Origin: an uncultured Erwinia sp.
GTDB taxonomy: Bacteria; Pseudomonadota; Gammaproteobacteria; Enterobacterales; Enterobacteriaceae
NCBI GenBank assembly: GCA_946221915.1
Contig: CAMIKG010000103.1
Span: 1-9,463, forward strand
Length of the DNA: 9,463 bases
Reading direction: 5' to 3'
In this document: positions 1 through 5,758 of the stretch, piece by piece
Layout: every line of letters begins with the position of its first letter
Position numbering within the stretch: the first letter of the stretch is position 1
The notes under the pieces: generated by a model
What the model was told of the DNA's origin: nothing
Database searches by the model: none
Seen by the model: the letters and a program-made list of their open reading frames with translations, nothing else
Program-made: the position numbers and the translations under genes

Positions 1-9
1 CCTCCCCAG

Positions 10-34
10 CCCTCCCCCGCAGGGCGGTGGAGGG
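10..34. other. Strong GC-rich hairpin downstream of hrpT
   Basis: A near-perfect inverted repeat with an 11-position stem (one C/T mismatch) and a three-base loop: positions 10-20 pair with 24-34. It lies about 33 bp beyond the hrpT stop codon in the direction of hrpT transcription. No T-run follows it on the minus strand within the window, so it is not a canonical intrinsic terminator. The edge sequence past it on the minus strand ends in a purine-rich GGGGAGG that could be the ribosome binding site of a next gene; hrpV is the usual neighbour, but this is inference. The remaining bases of 1-66 show nothing else. Confidence 0.45.
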
Positions 35-66
35 AGCGCTGGTTTGCTCCTTCCCCCACGGCGCGC

Positions 67-285
67 TTAGTTGTTTACTGGCACCTGGGTGAAATCGTAG
101 GGGCCGTTACGCAGCTCCGGCTGCCACCAGATGGTCAGCTTATGCACGTCTGATTGCGGACGGCAGCTGACGGAGTTACAGCCAGCCTGCGGCTTGGCGC
201 AGGCATTCAGCAGCAGCGCAATACCTGCGACAGTGATTACGCGCATCAGCAACGTCTGCTTCCGCACTGGCATTCTCTTCCGCAT
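67..285 (-). CDS. hrpT: HrpT, type III secretion lipoprotein
   Basis: Small outer-membrane lipoprotein of Hrp1 systems, thought to help the secretin HrcC (pilotin-like role by family inference). The protein has a Lys/Arg-rich start, a hydrophobic stretch (VITVAGIALLL) and a lipobox LLNAC whose Cys is residue 29 with this start, followed by a short periplasmic part containing CNSVSCRPQSD and IWWQPELR, which I recognise as HrpT-like. Position right after hrcC supports the call. The start is uncertain. The ATG at 285 has GGAG nine bases upstream and gives 72 residues. The ATG at 246 gives 59. The same frame is open up to an ATG at 438, which has an excellent AAGGAG six bases upstream and lies 10 bp after the hrcC stop; that form has 123 residues with an unusual repetitive N-terminal extension. 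The family is normally about 65 residues, which favours 285 or 246 as the functional start. Confidence 0.85.
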   Translation of the reverse strand: MRKRMPVRKQTLLMRVITVAGIALLLNACAKPQAGCNSVSCRPQSDVHKLTIWWQPELRNGPYDFTQVPVNN

Positions 286-302
286 CAGTCCCTTCTCCTG
301 CA

Positions 303-410
303 CCAACCCCTTCTTCCATGCGGGCAGCGCTATTCGCACCAACCCCTTCTTCCACACGGGCAGCGCTATTCGCACCTGCGCCTTCTCCCGCCCTGGCATC
401 GCGTTTCGTT
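303..410 (-). repeat. 36-bp in-frame tandem repeats ahead of hrpT
   Basis: Two adjacent 36-bp units, 303-338 and 339-374, differ at only two positions. A degenerate third copy can be traced at 375-410. The unit length is a multiple of three. Read in the hrpT frame on the minus strand, the two good copies encode VRIALPAWKKGL and VRIALPVWKKGL. They lie between the well-placed ribosome binding site after hrcC and the recognisable hrpT signal peptide, so they either lengthen the hrpT product or lengthen the untranslated distance to an internal start. Confidence 0.8.
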
Positions 411-448
411 CCCGCTTTTTCATTGCACGTAGTAGCATTTTCTTCTCC

Positions 449-2551
449 TTAACGGCTCAGCATGCGGCCAGCGTTGCTGGCTGGGGCAGTAACCGGTGCG
501 GTAACTGGCGCACCGCCAGAGGCCGACAGCAGTGACACGCGGGACGGCCGCACAGTGGCATTCGGTTCAAAGGCAACAAACACTTCAGCAGAATCGCCAG
601 GGCGCAGCGCGGAACGCGGCCAGCTCGCCACCGCCAGCGTGCGATCGCTGCGGCAGACGGATTCATCGAAACGCATCGTCTGGTTAGTGGTATTGGTGAT
701 CACGCCTACCGTCAGCTGCACCGATTTATTGCCGAACCACTGATGGCGGCGGAAATCACTGCTCAGCCCGGCCGGGATATTGCACAGCGAACTCAGCGTC
801 AGGCCGCTGCCGCCGCTGGTCATGCCGGTCGGGACGCGGTTTTCCGCCAGGTCGCGCATCGCATCTTCCACCATGCTCTTCATATCGGTGAACTTATGGC
901 GGCGCGTCACTTCGTCCATCGCGCTGTTCAGCTGCTCGCGTGATTCGGCGGCGATATAGCGTGACGGATCAACCTGATCGCCAATCAGATGCGGGGTGAT
1001 AATAAACAGTCGCTCACGCTGCGAGGTTTCATGGCGCGTCGAAGTAAACAGCTTGCCAATCAGCGGGATGCTGCCAAGGATCGGAATACGACGCTCGCGA
1101 TCGCCACTCTCTTTGGTATGGAAACCGCCCATCACCAGCGATCGTTTCGCTTCCACCATCGCCTGGGTGCTGATCACGCCATTGCTGGTGCCTTCCGCTT
1201 CGCCATCGTCGTTTTTGCTCAGCTTGCCGTCTTCGACATCGACGATCAGCTGGATAGAGGACTTCTGGCTGGTGGAGATGGCGCGTGGCGTCACGCGCAG
1301 GCTGGTGCCCGCCGTTACCGCCTGAATATCAGCGACGCGCTCACCAATCGCGCGGATAAAGGCGGTATCACTGAAATCGATCACCGCTGGCTGGTTCTCC
1401 AGCGTCAGAATCGACGGGTTAGCGATAATCGAGGCAGTGCCTTCGCCCTCCATCGCTTCGATACTGGCGAAAAAGCGCTGGAAGTCGGTGACAAACAGGG
1501 TGCTGGAACCCGACAGCAGGTTGGCGCCGCCCGTGACATTGCCAAACTGGCCACCGAGACTGCTGGAGATGCGCTGCAGCTCAGAACGATCGACATCGAC
1601 AATCACCGCATCGATCTCGATCAGCTTCTGCGGCACATCGATAATATTGATCAGCGCCTGGTAGGTGGCGCGGTATTTCGGATCGTCGCGCACCAGCAGC
1701 GCATTGTTACGCACATCCGCCGAAACGGTGCCCGCCAGACTGCCGATTGCTTTGGCTTTTTTGCGATCCAGATTTGGCGTGCCGCGGCTAATCAGCTGGT
1801 TCATGATATTGCGCGACTGCTGCTGCATCTGATCCATCTCGCTTTCACCGCCCTGACTGCCGGAGGAGCCGCTGGCGGTGGCGCTGTTGCTCTGTCCCAG
1901 CAGTTCGTTCAGCATGGTGGCGACGCCAGGTACCAGCAGATTCTGATCGCGATATTTAATGGTGCGATCCGCTACCGCCGCATATTTCAGCGGGAACGAC
2001 ATCATCTCTTTCTGTTTTTCGTCGGGTTTATCTTCTGACTTACGGGCGAAGTCGGCGATCAGACGCACATACTCCGGTGGCCCGGTGACCAGCACCACGC
2101 CTTCATCCGGCAGCTCACCCCAGCCAAAACGTGGCTCCAGCAGGCCAACGCCACGCAGCGCTTCTTTGATATCCGGCGCGGCGTCCGGCGAGATCTCCAG
2201 CCGCTGCGAACTTTGCGCCGACTGCGGGCTGACATACAGCGTGTTGTTATACACAAACCACTGGAAGCGATACTCCAGCGCCAGGCGATTCAGAAACGCC
2301 TCCGGGCTGTCGGCGCGCAGTTTACCGGTGAGATTGCTGTCGCCGAGCGTGCCGAGATTAATCTCCACGCCAAAACTGCTGGCAAAATCTTCCAGAATAA
2401 TACTGAGCGGCGTGTTATCAGCCGAATAGGCGTACGCGCCGTTTTTCCACTCTTCCGGCGCTCTGGCCTGTGCTGTGCTGAGACTCAGCGCCAGCAGCAT
2501 TGCCAGCGCCATCAGGCTACGCATCACTGAAAACCCCTGAAACTTAACCAC
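449..2551 (-). CDS. hrcC: HrcC, type III secretion outer-membrane secretin
   Basis: Forms the outer-membrane ring through which the Hrp pilus passes. The N-terminus has a Sec signal peptide (MRSLMALAMLLALSLSTAQA). Next come an N0-type domain (SIILEDFASSFGVEINL) and N1/N2-type periplasmic modules, an N3 region interrupted by a Gly/Ser/Gln-rich insert, and the C-terminal secretin domain. That domain carries the hallmark segments VEAKRSLVMGGF, IPILGSIPLIGKLF and RERLFIITPHLIG. A tail of about 150 residues follows, a region where secretins often bind a pilotin, here possibly HrpT. Length is about 700 residues, as expected for Hrp1 HrcC. Start choice: GTG at 2551 has AAGGAG six bases upstream. The ATG at 2524 begins the signal peptide directly but has only a weak AGGGG. 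An ATG at 2572 is also in frame but has no comparable site. It is followed 10 bp later by the extended hrpT frame. hrpG, usually just upstream, is absent. Confidence 0.95.
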   Translation of the reverse strand: MVKFQGFSVMRSLMALAMLLALSLSTAQARAPEEWKNGAYAYSADNTPLSIILEDFASSFGVEINLGTLGDSNLTGKLRADSPEAFLNRLALEYRFQWFVYNNTLYVSPQSAQSSQRLEISPDAAPDIKEALRGVGLLEPRFGWGELPDEGVVLVTGPPEYVRLIADFARKSEDKPDEKQKEMMSFPLKYAAVADRTIKYRDQNLLVPGVATMLNELLGQSNSATASGSSGSQGGESEMDQMQQQSRNIMNQLISRGTPNLDRKKAKAIGSLAGTVSADVRNNALLVRDDPKYRATYQALINIIDVPQKLIEIDAVIVDVDRSELQRISSSLGGQFGNVTGGANLLSGSSTLFVTDFQRFFASIEAMEGEGTASIIANPSILTLENQPAVIDFSDTAFIRAIGERVADIQAVTAGTSLRVTPRAISTSQKSSIQLIVDVEDGKLSKNDDGEAEGTSNGVISTQAMVEAKRSLVMGGFHTKESGDRERRIPILGSIPLIGKLFTSTRHETSQRERLFIITPHLIGDQVDPSRYIAAESREQLNSAMDEVTRRHKFTDMKSMVEDAMRDLAENRVPTGMTSGGSGLTLSSLCNIPAGLSSDFRRHQWFGNKSVQLTVGVITNTTNQTMRFDESVCRSDRTLAVASWPRSALRPGDSAEVFVAFEPNATVRPSRVSLLSASGGAPVTAPVTAPASNAGRMLSR

Positions 2552-2567
2552 GCCATACTCCTTGTCG

Positions 2568-2595
2568 AACAATAACGGCAGCGCAATGCTGCCGT
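2568..2595 (-). terminator. Hairpin plus U-rich tail between hrpF and hrcC
   Basis: A perfect 8-bp stem with a five-base loop (ACGGCAGC at 2575-2582, GCTGCCGT at 2588-2595) is followed on the minus strand by TTATTGTT. This is a plausible weak intrinsic terminator or attenuator inside the hrpF-hrcC-hrpT unit. It could equally be an RNA stability element. It occupies the place where hrpG is found in related clusters. Confidence 0.5.
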
Positions 2596-2623
2596 GGCTT
2601 AATCACGCAGCAGAACGCCAGAT

Positions 2624-2851
2624 TCAGTTAATGGCATCGATAATCGCTTTGCGCATACCGAACTTAAACTGGGTGTACTGCGAGCTGGCCCAGCCGGCGT
2701 TGGACATATCCATCAGCTGGTTCTGGAAGGCATACATGTCGCCCATACTGTATTCGCCGCCGGACATCTCTTTGGCGAACTGATAGGCATCGTGATGGGC
2801 GCGGCTGTGCTGGCTCGATAGCTGTCGCTGCAGCAGGTCATTTGAACTCAT
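2624..2851 (-). CDS. hrpF: HrpF, small type III secretion protein
   Basis: A 75-residue protein with no signal peptide or membrane segment, containing FQNQLMDMSNAGWASSQ and ending in a short helical KFGMRKAIIDAIN. Size, position after hrpE and before hrcC, and its own hrp box match HrpF of Erwinia and Pseudomonas Hrp1 clusters. By family inference HrpF may work with HrpG in handling the pilin, like the YscE/YscG pair with the needle subunit; that partner gene is missing here. The start is well supported: TAAGGAG lies seven bases before the ATG. An in-frame ORF extends upstream to 2995 but runs through the promoter and into hrpE, so it is not used. This is the first gene of the hrpF-hrcC-hrpT unit. 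Confidence 0.85.
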   Translation of the reverse strand: MSSNDLLQRQLSSQHSRAHHDAYQFAKEMSGGEYSMGDMYAFQNQLMDMSNAGWASSQYTQFKFGMRKAIIDAIN

Positions 2852-2882
2852 GGCAAGACTCCTTAGGTTTAAGGTCCTGCAT

Positions 2883-2910
2883 TGAGTGGTGCGGGCAGCC
2901 GGGCGGTTCC
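2883..2910 (-). promoter_or_regulatory. hrp box (HrpL-dependent promoter) for hrpF-hrcC-hrpT
   Basis: On the minus strand the sequence reads GGAACC, 15 bases, CCACTCA. This fits the HrpL ECF-sigma consensus GGAACC-N15/16-CCACNNA exactly. The downstream element ends 31 bp before the hrpF ATG. A small inverted repeat (GCCGGG 2898-2903, CCCGGC 2909-2914) overlaps its -35 part. Confidence 0.9.
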
Positions 2911-2930
2911 CGGCAGGGAGAAATTTTTTA

Positions 2931-3533
2931 TCAGGGGGAGGGGGTGAGCGCCAGCTGCTGGCACAGCGTGGACCAGCTGACCTGCAACTCGCCATGTTCC
3001 GTCACCAGCCGCAGCTGATCGTCCGGCAGCTGTTCATCGCTGCTCAGCTGCCACGCCAGCTGCGACTGCTGCGCCAGCCAGGCGCTGACCGTGGCATAGT
3101 GGCCGCTGGCGCACCATAGCGTCGCCTGTTGTTGACGGGAATGCTGGCGCAGCAGCTGTTGCAGCAGGGCGTGAAAACGCTGTTCGTCGCTGAATTCACC
3201 CAGCAGTTGCGTCATCGCCTGGTTCAGCAGCTGCGTCGCCAGGCTCACCAGCTGTTGCTCATCCTGCTGGCGCTGCTGATGCCAGCCGCTTAACAGCGTG
3301 TCTGCCTGCTGCCAGAACTGCGCTTCCCACTGCAGACGCTGTTCGGCAATATGCTCATCCGCCTGCTGCTGTGCTGCGGCGATTATCTTTTCTGCCCGCT
3401 GTTGCGCCTGTGCCAGCACCTCAGCGGCCTGCTGCTGCATCTGCAGCTGTTCGGCGCGCAGCAGTTCACCCTGCGGCGCTGCGCCATCCAGCAGGCTGAT
3501 TTTCCTAAGTTTCCACACAGGTTGGCTCCGCAT
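2931..3533 (-). CDS. hrpE: HrpE, SctL-family ATPase stator protein
   Basis: A cytoplasmic protein of about 200 residues, predicted to link the T3SS ATPase to the sorting platform (SctL/YscL/FliH family). After an N-terminal segment (PVWKLRKISLLDG, a motif typical of HrpE/HrcL starts) comes a long Gln/Ala-rich helical region, roughly residues 20-110 (EQLQMQQQAAEVLAQAQQRAEKIIAAAQQQADEH), then a globular C-terminal part. This matches the coiled-coil stalk plus C-terminal domain of the family. The unusually high Gln content makes much of it low complexity. The ATG at 3533 lies inside the end of hrpD (29-bp overlap) with no good ribosome binding site of its own, suggesting translational coupling. 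An upstream ATG at 3620 would add only Arg/Cys-rich sequence that is hrpD in another frame. The gene ends in tandem stops TGATAA. Confidence 0.88.
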   Translation of the reverse strand: MRSQPVWKLRKISLLDGAAPQGELLRAEQLQMQQQAAEVLAQAQQRAEKIIAAAQQQADEHIAEQRLQWEAQFWQQADTLLSGWHQQRQQDEQQLVSLATQLLNQAMTQLLGEFSDEQRFHALLQQLLRQHSRQQQATLWCASGHYATVSAWLAQQSQLAWQLSSDEQLPDDQLRLVTEHGELQVSWSTLCQQLALTPSP

Positions 3534-4137
3534 TACGATATTGTCGCTGACACTGCCACAGCGCCGCTTCCAGCAACGGATACAGGCGTGTCGCAGGCAG
3601 CGCCGGGCTGGCCGTTTCACTGACTGCCACTTCTGGCCGGGATAAGCGGGTCACCCGCTCCATGCAGCGGATTACCGTTGCCTGCGGAAACAGCAGCTTC
3701 AGCCGCGGCCAGAGCTGCGGCCACAGCGCCTGCAGCAGCCGCAGGCTGTGGGTGTAATCACCCCCGGCATACCAGTCCGGCGGCAGCCAGCTGTCGGGAC
3801 GCAGTGCCTTTGCCAGCCGCCGACACCAGATTTTTACCTCGGATGGCAGCGTAGTGGCGCAACCGGTGATTTCCGCCATCACCATCAGCAGCTGTGCTCT
3901 GTCCGCCATCGGCAGCCTGGTCAGCGCCAGCACCAGCGGCTGCGGCGTGCCAATGGGGATATCGGGGATCGCCAGTGCGTGCTGCCAGACGCTGGCGTGC
4001 TGCTGCAAAAAACGCTGCTGCTGCGCCGCGGGCAGGGCGGCGAAGCGCGGCGGACGCCAGCTGTCATCCGCCTGCCACCAGTAACCGTGATGCCACCAGG
4101 CAAGCCAGTCGTGCGCCAGCTGAGGATCGTCGATCAT
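3505..4137 (-). CDS. hrpD: HrpD, SctK-like sorting platform protein
   Basis: A 210-residue cytoplasmic protein rich in Trp (DWLAWWHHGYWW near the start, ALWPQLWPRLKLLFP around residues 135-150). No signal peptide or membrane segment is seen. Position between hrcJ and hrpE and the Trp-rich composition identify it as HrpD, the weakly conserved counterpart of YscK/SctK that connects the C-ring to the HrpE-ATPase complex. Assignment rests mainly on gene order, because this family diverges strongly. The ATG follows the hrcJ TAA by three bases and its ribosome binding site is weak, so coupled translation is likely. The 3' end overlaps hrpE by 29 bp. Confidence 0.85.
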   Translation of the reverse strand: MIDDPQLAHDWLAWWHHGYWWQADDSWRPPRFAALPAAQQQRFLQQHASVWQHALAIPDIPIGTPQPLVLALTRLPMADRAQLLMVMAEITGCATTLPSEVKIWCRRLAKALRPDSWLPPDWYAGGDYTHSLRLLQALWPQLWPRLKLLFPQATVIRCMERVTRLSRPEVAVSETASPALPATRLYPLLEAALWQCQRQYRNAEPTCVET

Positions 4138-4140
4138 CGC

Positions 4141-4908
4141 TTACTTACTCTGCACCGCCGCCTGGCGGTTTTTGTTCGCCAGCGAGCGCAGGAAGGTGAT
4201 GCCCACACCCAGCAGCAACAGAATGCCGATAATCGTGGTGATCACCTTGATGGTGGCGTACTGATCCGGCGACAGCTGGAACGGCCCGAGGTGCACCACT
4301 TCCACATGATCCTGATAAGTTTTCGCCGGGACAAACACAATCGCCAGATCGCGATCGTCACGGCCACCCAGGCCAGGAATACTGGTGGCGACCAGGCGGC
4401 GAATACGCGGTTCAATGCCGTCAGGATCGAGATTATCGTGGTACTTAATAAACACCGACGCCGAGGCCGGTTGCACCGGTTCGCCCGGCGCGATGCGCTC
4501 CGGCAGCACCACATGCACCCGCGCCACCACCACGCCATCAATTTGCGCCAGGGTGGATTCCACCTCCTGCGACAGCGCGTAGATATAGCGGGCACGCTCC
4601 TCCAGCGGGCTGGAGATGACGCCGCTTTTCTGGAACACCTCGCCTAAGTTGGTGCGCGCTTTACGCGGCAGTCCGGCGGCATTGAGGATATTCACCGCGC
4701 GTTCAATATCTTTACGCTCTACCAGCACGCTGACGCCTTCTTTCTCTATCTGTTTCTGGGTGTCGATGCGGTAACGGCTCAGTTCCGCTACGATATCGTT
4801 GGCGTCATTTTCTGACAGGCCGCTGTTCAGCAGGCTTTTATCACCACAGGCGGAGAGCAGCAGCGCCACCACAGTGGCGAACAGCAATTTCAACAGGGAG
4901 TGAGACAT
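4141..4908 (-). CDS. hrcJ: HrcJ, inner-membrane ring lipoprotein
   Basis: SctJ/YscJ/PrgK/FliF-family protein that forms the inner-membrane ring around the export gate. It has a lipoprotein signal (LLKLLFATVVALLLSAC, lipid-modified Cys at residue 21 with this start). The two ring-building modules follow: SGLSENDANDIVAELSRYRIDTQKQ with EGVSVLVERKDIERAVNILNAAGLP, and STLAQIDGVVVARVHVVLPE with SVFIKYHDNLD and IRRLVATSIPGL. Near the C-terminus is one membrane helix (ITTIIGILLLLGVGITFL), then a short basic tail. Length, about 255 residues, is normal for Hrp1. The ATG at 4908 sits five bases after the hrpB stop. A GTG at 4917, overlapping that stop, would add three residues and cannot be excluded. 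Confidence 0.96.
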   Translation of the reverse strand: MSHSLLKLLFATVVALLLSACGDKSLLNSGLSENDANDIVAELSRYRIDTQKQIEKEGVSVLVERKDIERAVNILNAAGLPRKARTNLGEVFQKSGVISSPLEERARYIYALSQEVESTLAQIDGVVVARVHVVLPERIAPGEPVQPASASVFIKYHDNLDPDGIEPRIRRLVATSIPGLGGRDDRDLAIVFVPAKTYQDHVEVVHLGPFQLSPDQYATIKVITTIIGILLLLGVGITFLRSLANKNRQAAVQSK

Positions 4909-4913
4909 AGCGA

Positions 4914-5288
4914 TCACTGCAGGTTGTTGATTTTATCGAGCGCCTGTACGCCTTTGGCAATCACTTTGGCGTTCATCAGGCTCTCAATGTAGTAATTGGA
5001 CAGCACCGCGTTGGCGCGGGAAAAATCCTCCGGGCTGCTGGATTTCGAGGCCACAGACAGATCGTGGAACGCATCTTTTTGCGCGCGCTGGCTGCCGCTG
5101 ATGGACTCGGCAAGCGCCCCCATTAACCCTGGTGAATCGGTGGCGCTGCTGTTATCGGCAGCATTGCCCCCTTTAAGCTGGGCGGCAAACCAGTGGATAT
5201 CATCCTGGCTTGCGGGTTCCGGATACATCTCCACCGATGCGCTCGGTTCGGAGGTCAGCTGGTGGCTGGATGATTCAGTGACTTTCAT
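4914..5288 (-). CDS. hrpB: HrpB, inner-rod-type secretion protein
   Basis: A 124-residue protein matching HrpB of Hrp1 clusters, related to the SctI/YscI inner-rod family. It has a polar N-terminal half and a helical C-terminus (RANAVLSNYYIESLMNAKVIAKGVQALDKINNLQ), the type of tail SctI proteins use to polymerise inside the basal body. Position between hrpA and hrcJ agrees. The ATG at 5288 is preceded by GGAG eight bases upstream. An in-frame TTG at 5306 lies in the preceding hairpin region and is less likely. hrcJ follows after five bases. Confidence 0.9.
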   Translation of the reverse strand: MKVTESSSHQLTSEPSASVEMYPEPASQDDIHWFAAQLKGGNAADNSSATDSPGLMGALAESISGSQRAQKDAFHDLSVASKSSSPEDFSRANAVLSNYYIESLMNAKVIAKGVQALDKINNLQ

Positions 5289-5307
5289 CGGCAGGACTCC
5301 ATGCAAG

Positions 5308-5341
5308 AAAAGCAGGGAGGAGCGGAGAGGTCCCCTCCCTG
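5308..5341 (-). terminator. Attenuator-like terminator between hrpA and hrpB
   Basis: A perfect 8-bp GC-rich stem (5313-5320 with 5334-5341, arms CAGGGAGG and CCTCCCTG) with a 13-base loop is followed on the minus strand by CTTTTCTT. It sits 11 bp after the hrpA stop. Partial termination here would give many more hrpA than hrpB-hrcJ-hrpD-hrpE transcripts, which fits the large demand for pilin. Leakiness is inferred from the mixed T-run and the lack of another promoter before hrpB. Confidence 0.7.
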
Positions 5342-5352
5342 ACTACAGATAG

Positions 5353-5592
5353 TTAGTACTGAATCTTGACCTGAGCGGCGGCAGAACCGGCCTGCGCGGC
5401 GCTATCGGCGATACCATTGATGCGCTGGTTTTCCGCATCCAGCGCCATTTTATCCAGCTGGTTCTGCTGCATGGTTGCCTGGATTTCCTGAGCCCCTGCC
5501 ATAAAGTTGGCGCCGCTGGCTGCGCCAGAAAGCTTGGAGTAAGCAGAACCACCGTTAGTAATCAAACTTGATAAGCCAGTAATCACGGACAT
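5353..5592 (-). CDS. hrpA: HrpA, Hrp pilus subunit
   Basis: A 79-residue pilin of the Hrp1 pilus, the extracellular conduit for effectors. No signal peptide, no Cys, no Trp. The N-terminal half is Ser/Gly/Ala-rich (GLSSLITNGGSAYSKLSGAASG) and the C-terminal half is a long amphipathic helix (IQATMQQNQLDKMALDAENQRINGIADSAAQ), the standard pilin layout. Primary sequence diverges widely in this family, so the name rests on size, composition, first position in the operon, a hrp box upstream and the following attenuator. The ATG has GAGGA seven bases upstream. It is transcribed from the box at 5644-5671, leaving a leader of roughly 45 bases. Confidence 0.9.
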   Translation of the reverse strand: MSVITGLSSLITNGGSAYSKLSGAASGANFMAGAQEIQATMQQNQLDKMALDAENQRINGIADSAAQAGSAAAQVKIQY

Positions 5593-5643
5593 AGTCAGTT
5601 CCTCACAATTGAGATGAATATTTCTGTTAGATGTTGCGTTGAT

Positions 5644-5671
5644 TAAGTGGAGAGTGAGGAGGGGGAGTTCC
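5644..5671 (-). promoter_or_regulatory. hrp box (HrpL-dependent promoter) for hrpA-hrpB-hrcJ-hrpD-hrpE
   Basis: On the minus strand: GGAACT, 15 bases, CCACTTA. It differs from the GGAACC-N15/16-CCACNNA consensus only at the last base of the -35 part. The downstream element ends 51 bp before the hrpA ATG. The same GGAACT and CCACTTA boxes recur upstream of the harpin-like gene. Confidence 0.88.
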
Positions 5672-5715
5672 GGTGAGAGTGAAATTTTTTTTCGCGGGGA
5701 TGTTTCGGGAGTTAG

Positions 5716-5742
5716 CGCCCACCCTGCAATAACCGGTGGGCG
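5716..5742 (-). terminator. Hairpin downstream of hrpS, possible terminator
   Basis: An 8-bp perfect stem (5716-5723 with 5735-5742) with an 11-base loop lies 16 bp past the hrpS stop. No T-run follows it on the minus strand, so efficient intrinsic termination is doubtful. It may instead mark the hrpS mRNA end or separate hrpS from the hrpA promoter. A run of eight T residues near 5685-5692 on the plus strand lies on the wrong side for hrpS. Confidence 0.35.
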
Positions 5743-5758
5743 GGCAAATAATGTTTCA

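Noticed and set aside
989..2038. 349-codon open frame on the plus strand opposite hrcC
   Set aside because: It runs antisense to a clear secretin, is rich in Arg, His, Ala and Gln as expected from a reverse-strand shadow of a GC-rich gene, and has no ribosome binding site or recognisable domain.
3748..4647. 299-codon plus-strand frame opposite hrpD and hrcJ
   Set aside because: It crosses two well-supported minus-strand genes and its Arg/Gln/His-rich product looks like antisense translation.
5683..5692. T-run with a nearby hairpin at 5716-5742 as a plus-strand terminator
   Set aside because: On the plus strand the T-run precedes the hairpin and on the minus strand it reads as A residues, so the order is wrong for an intrinsic terminator in either direction.
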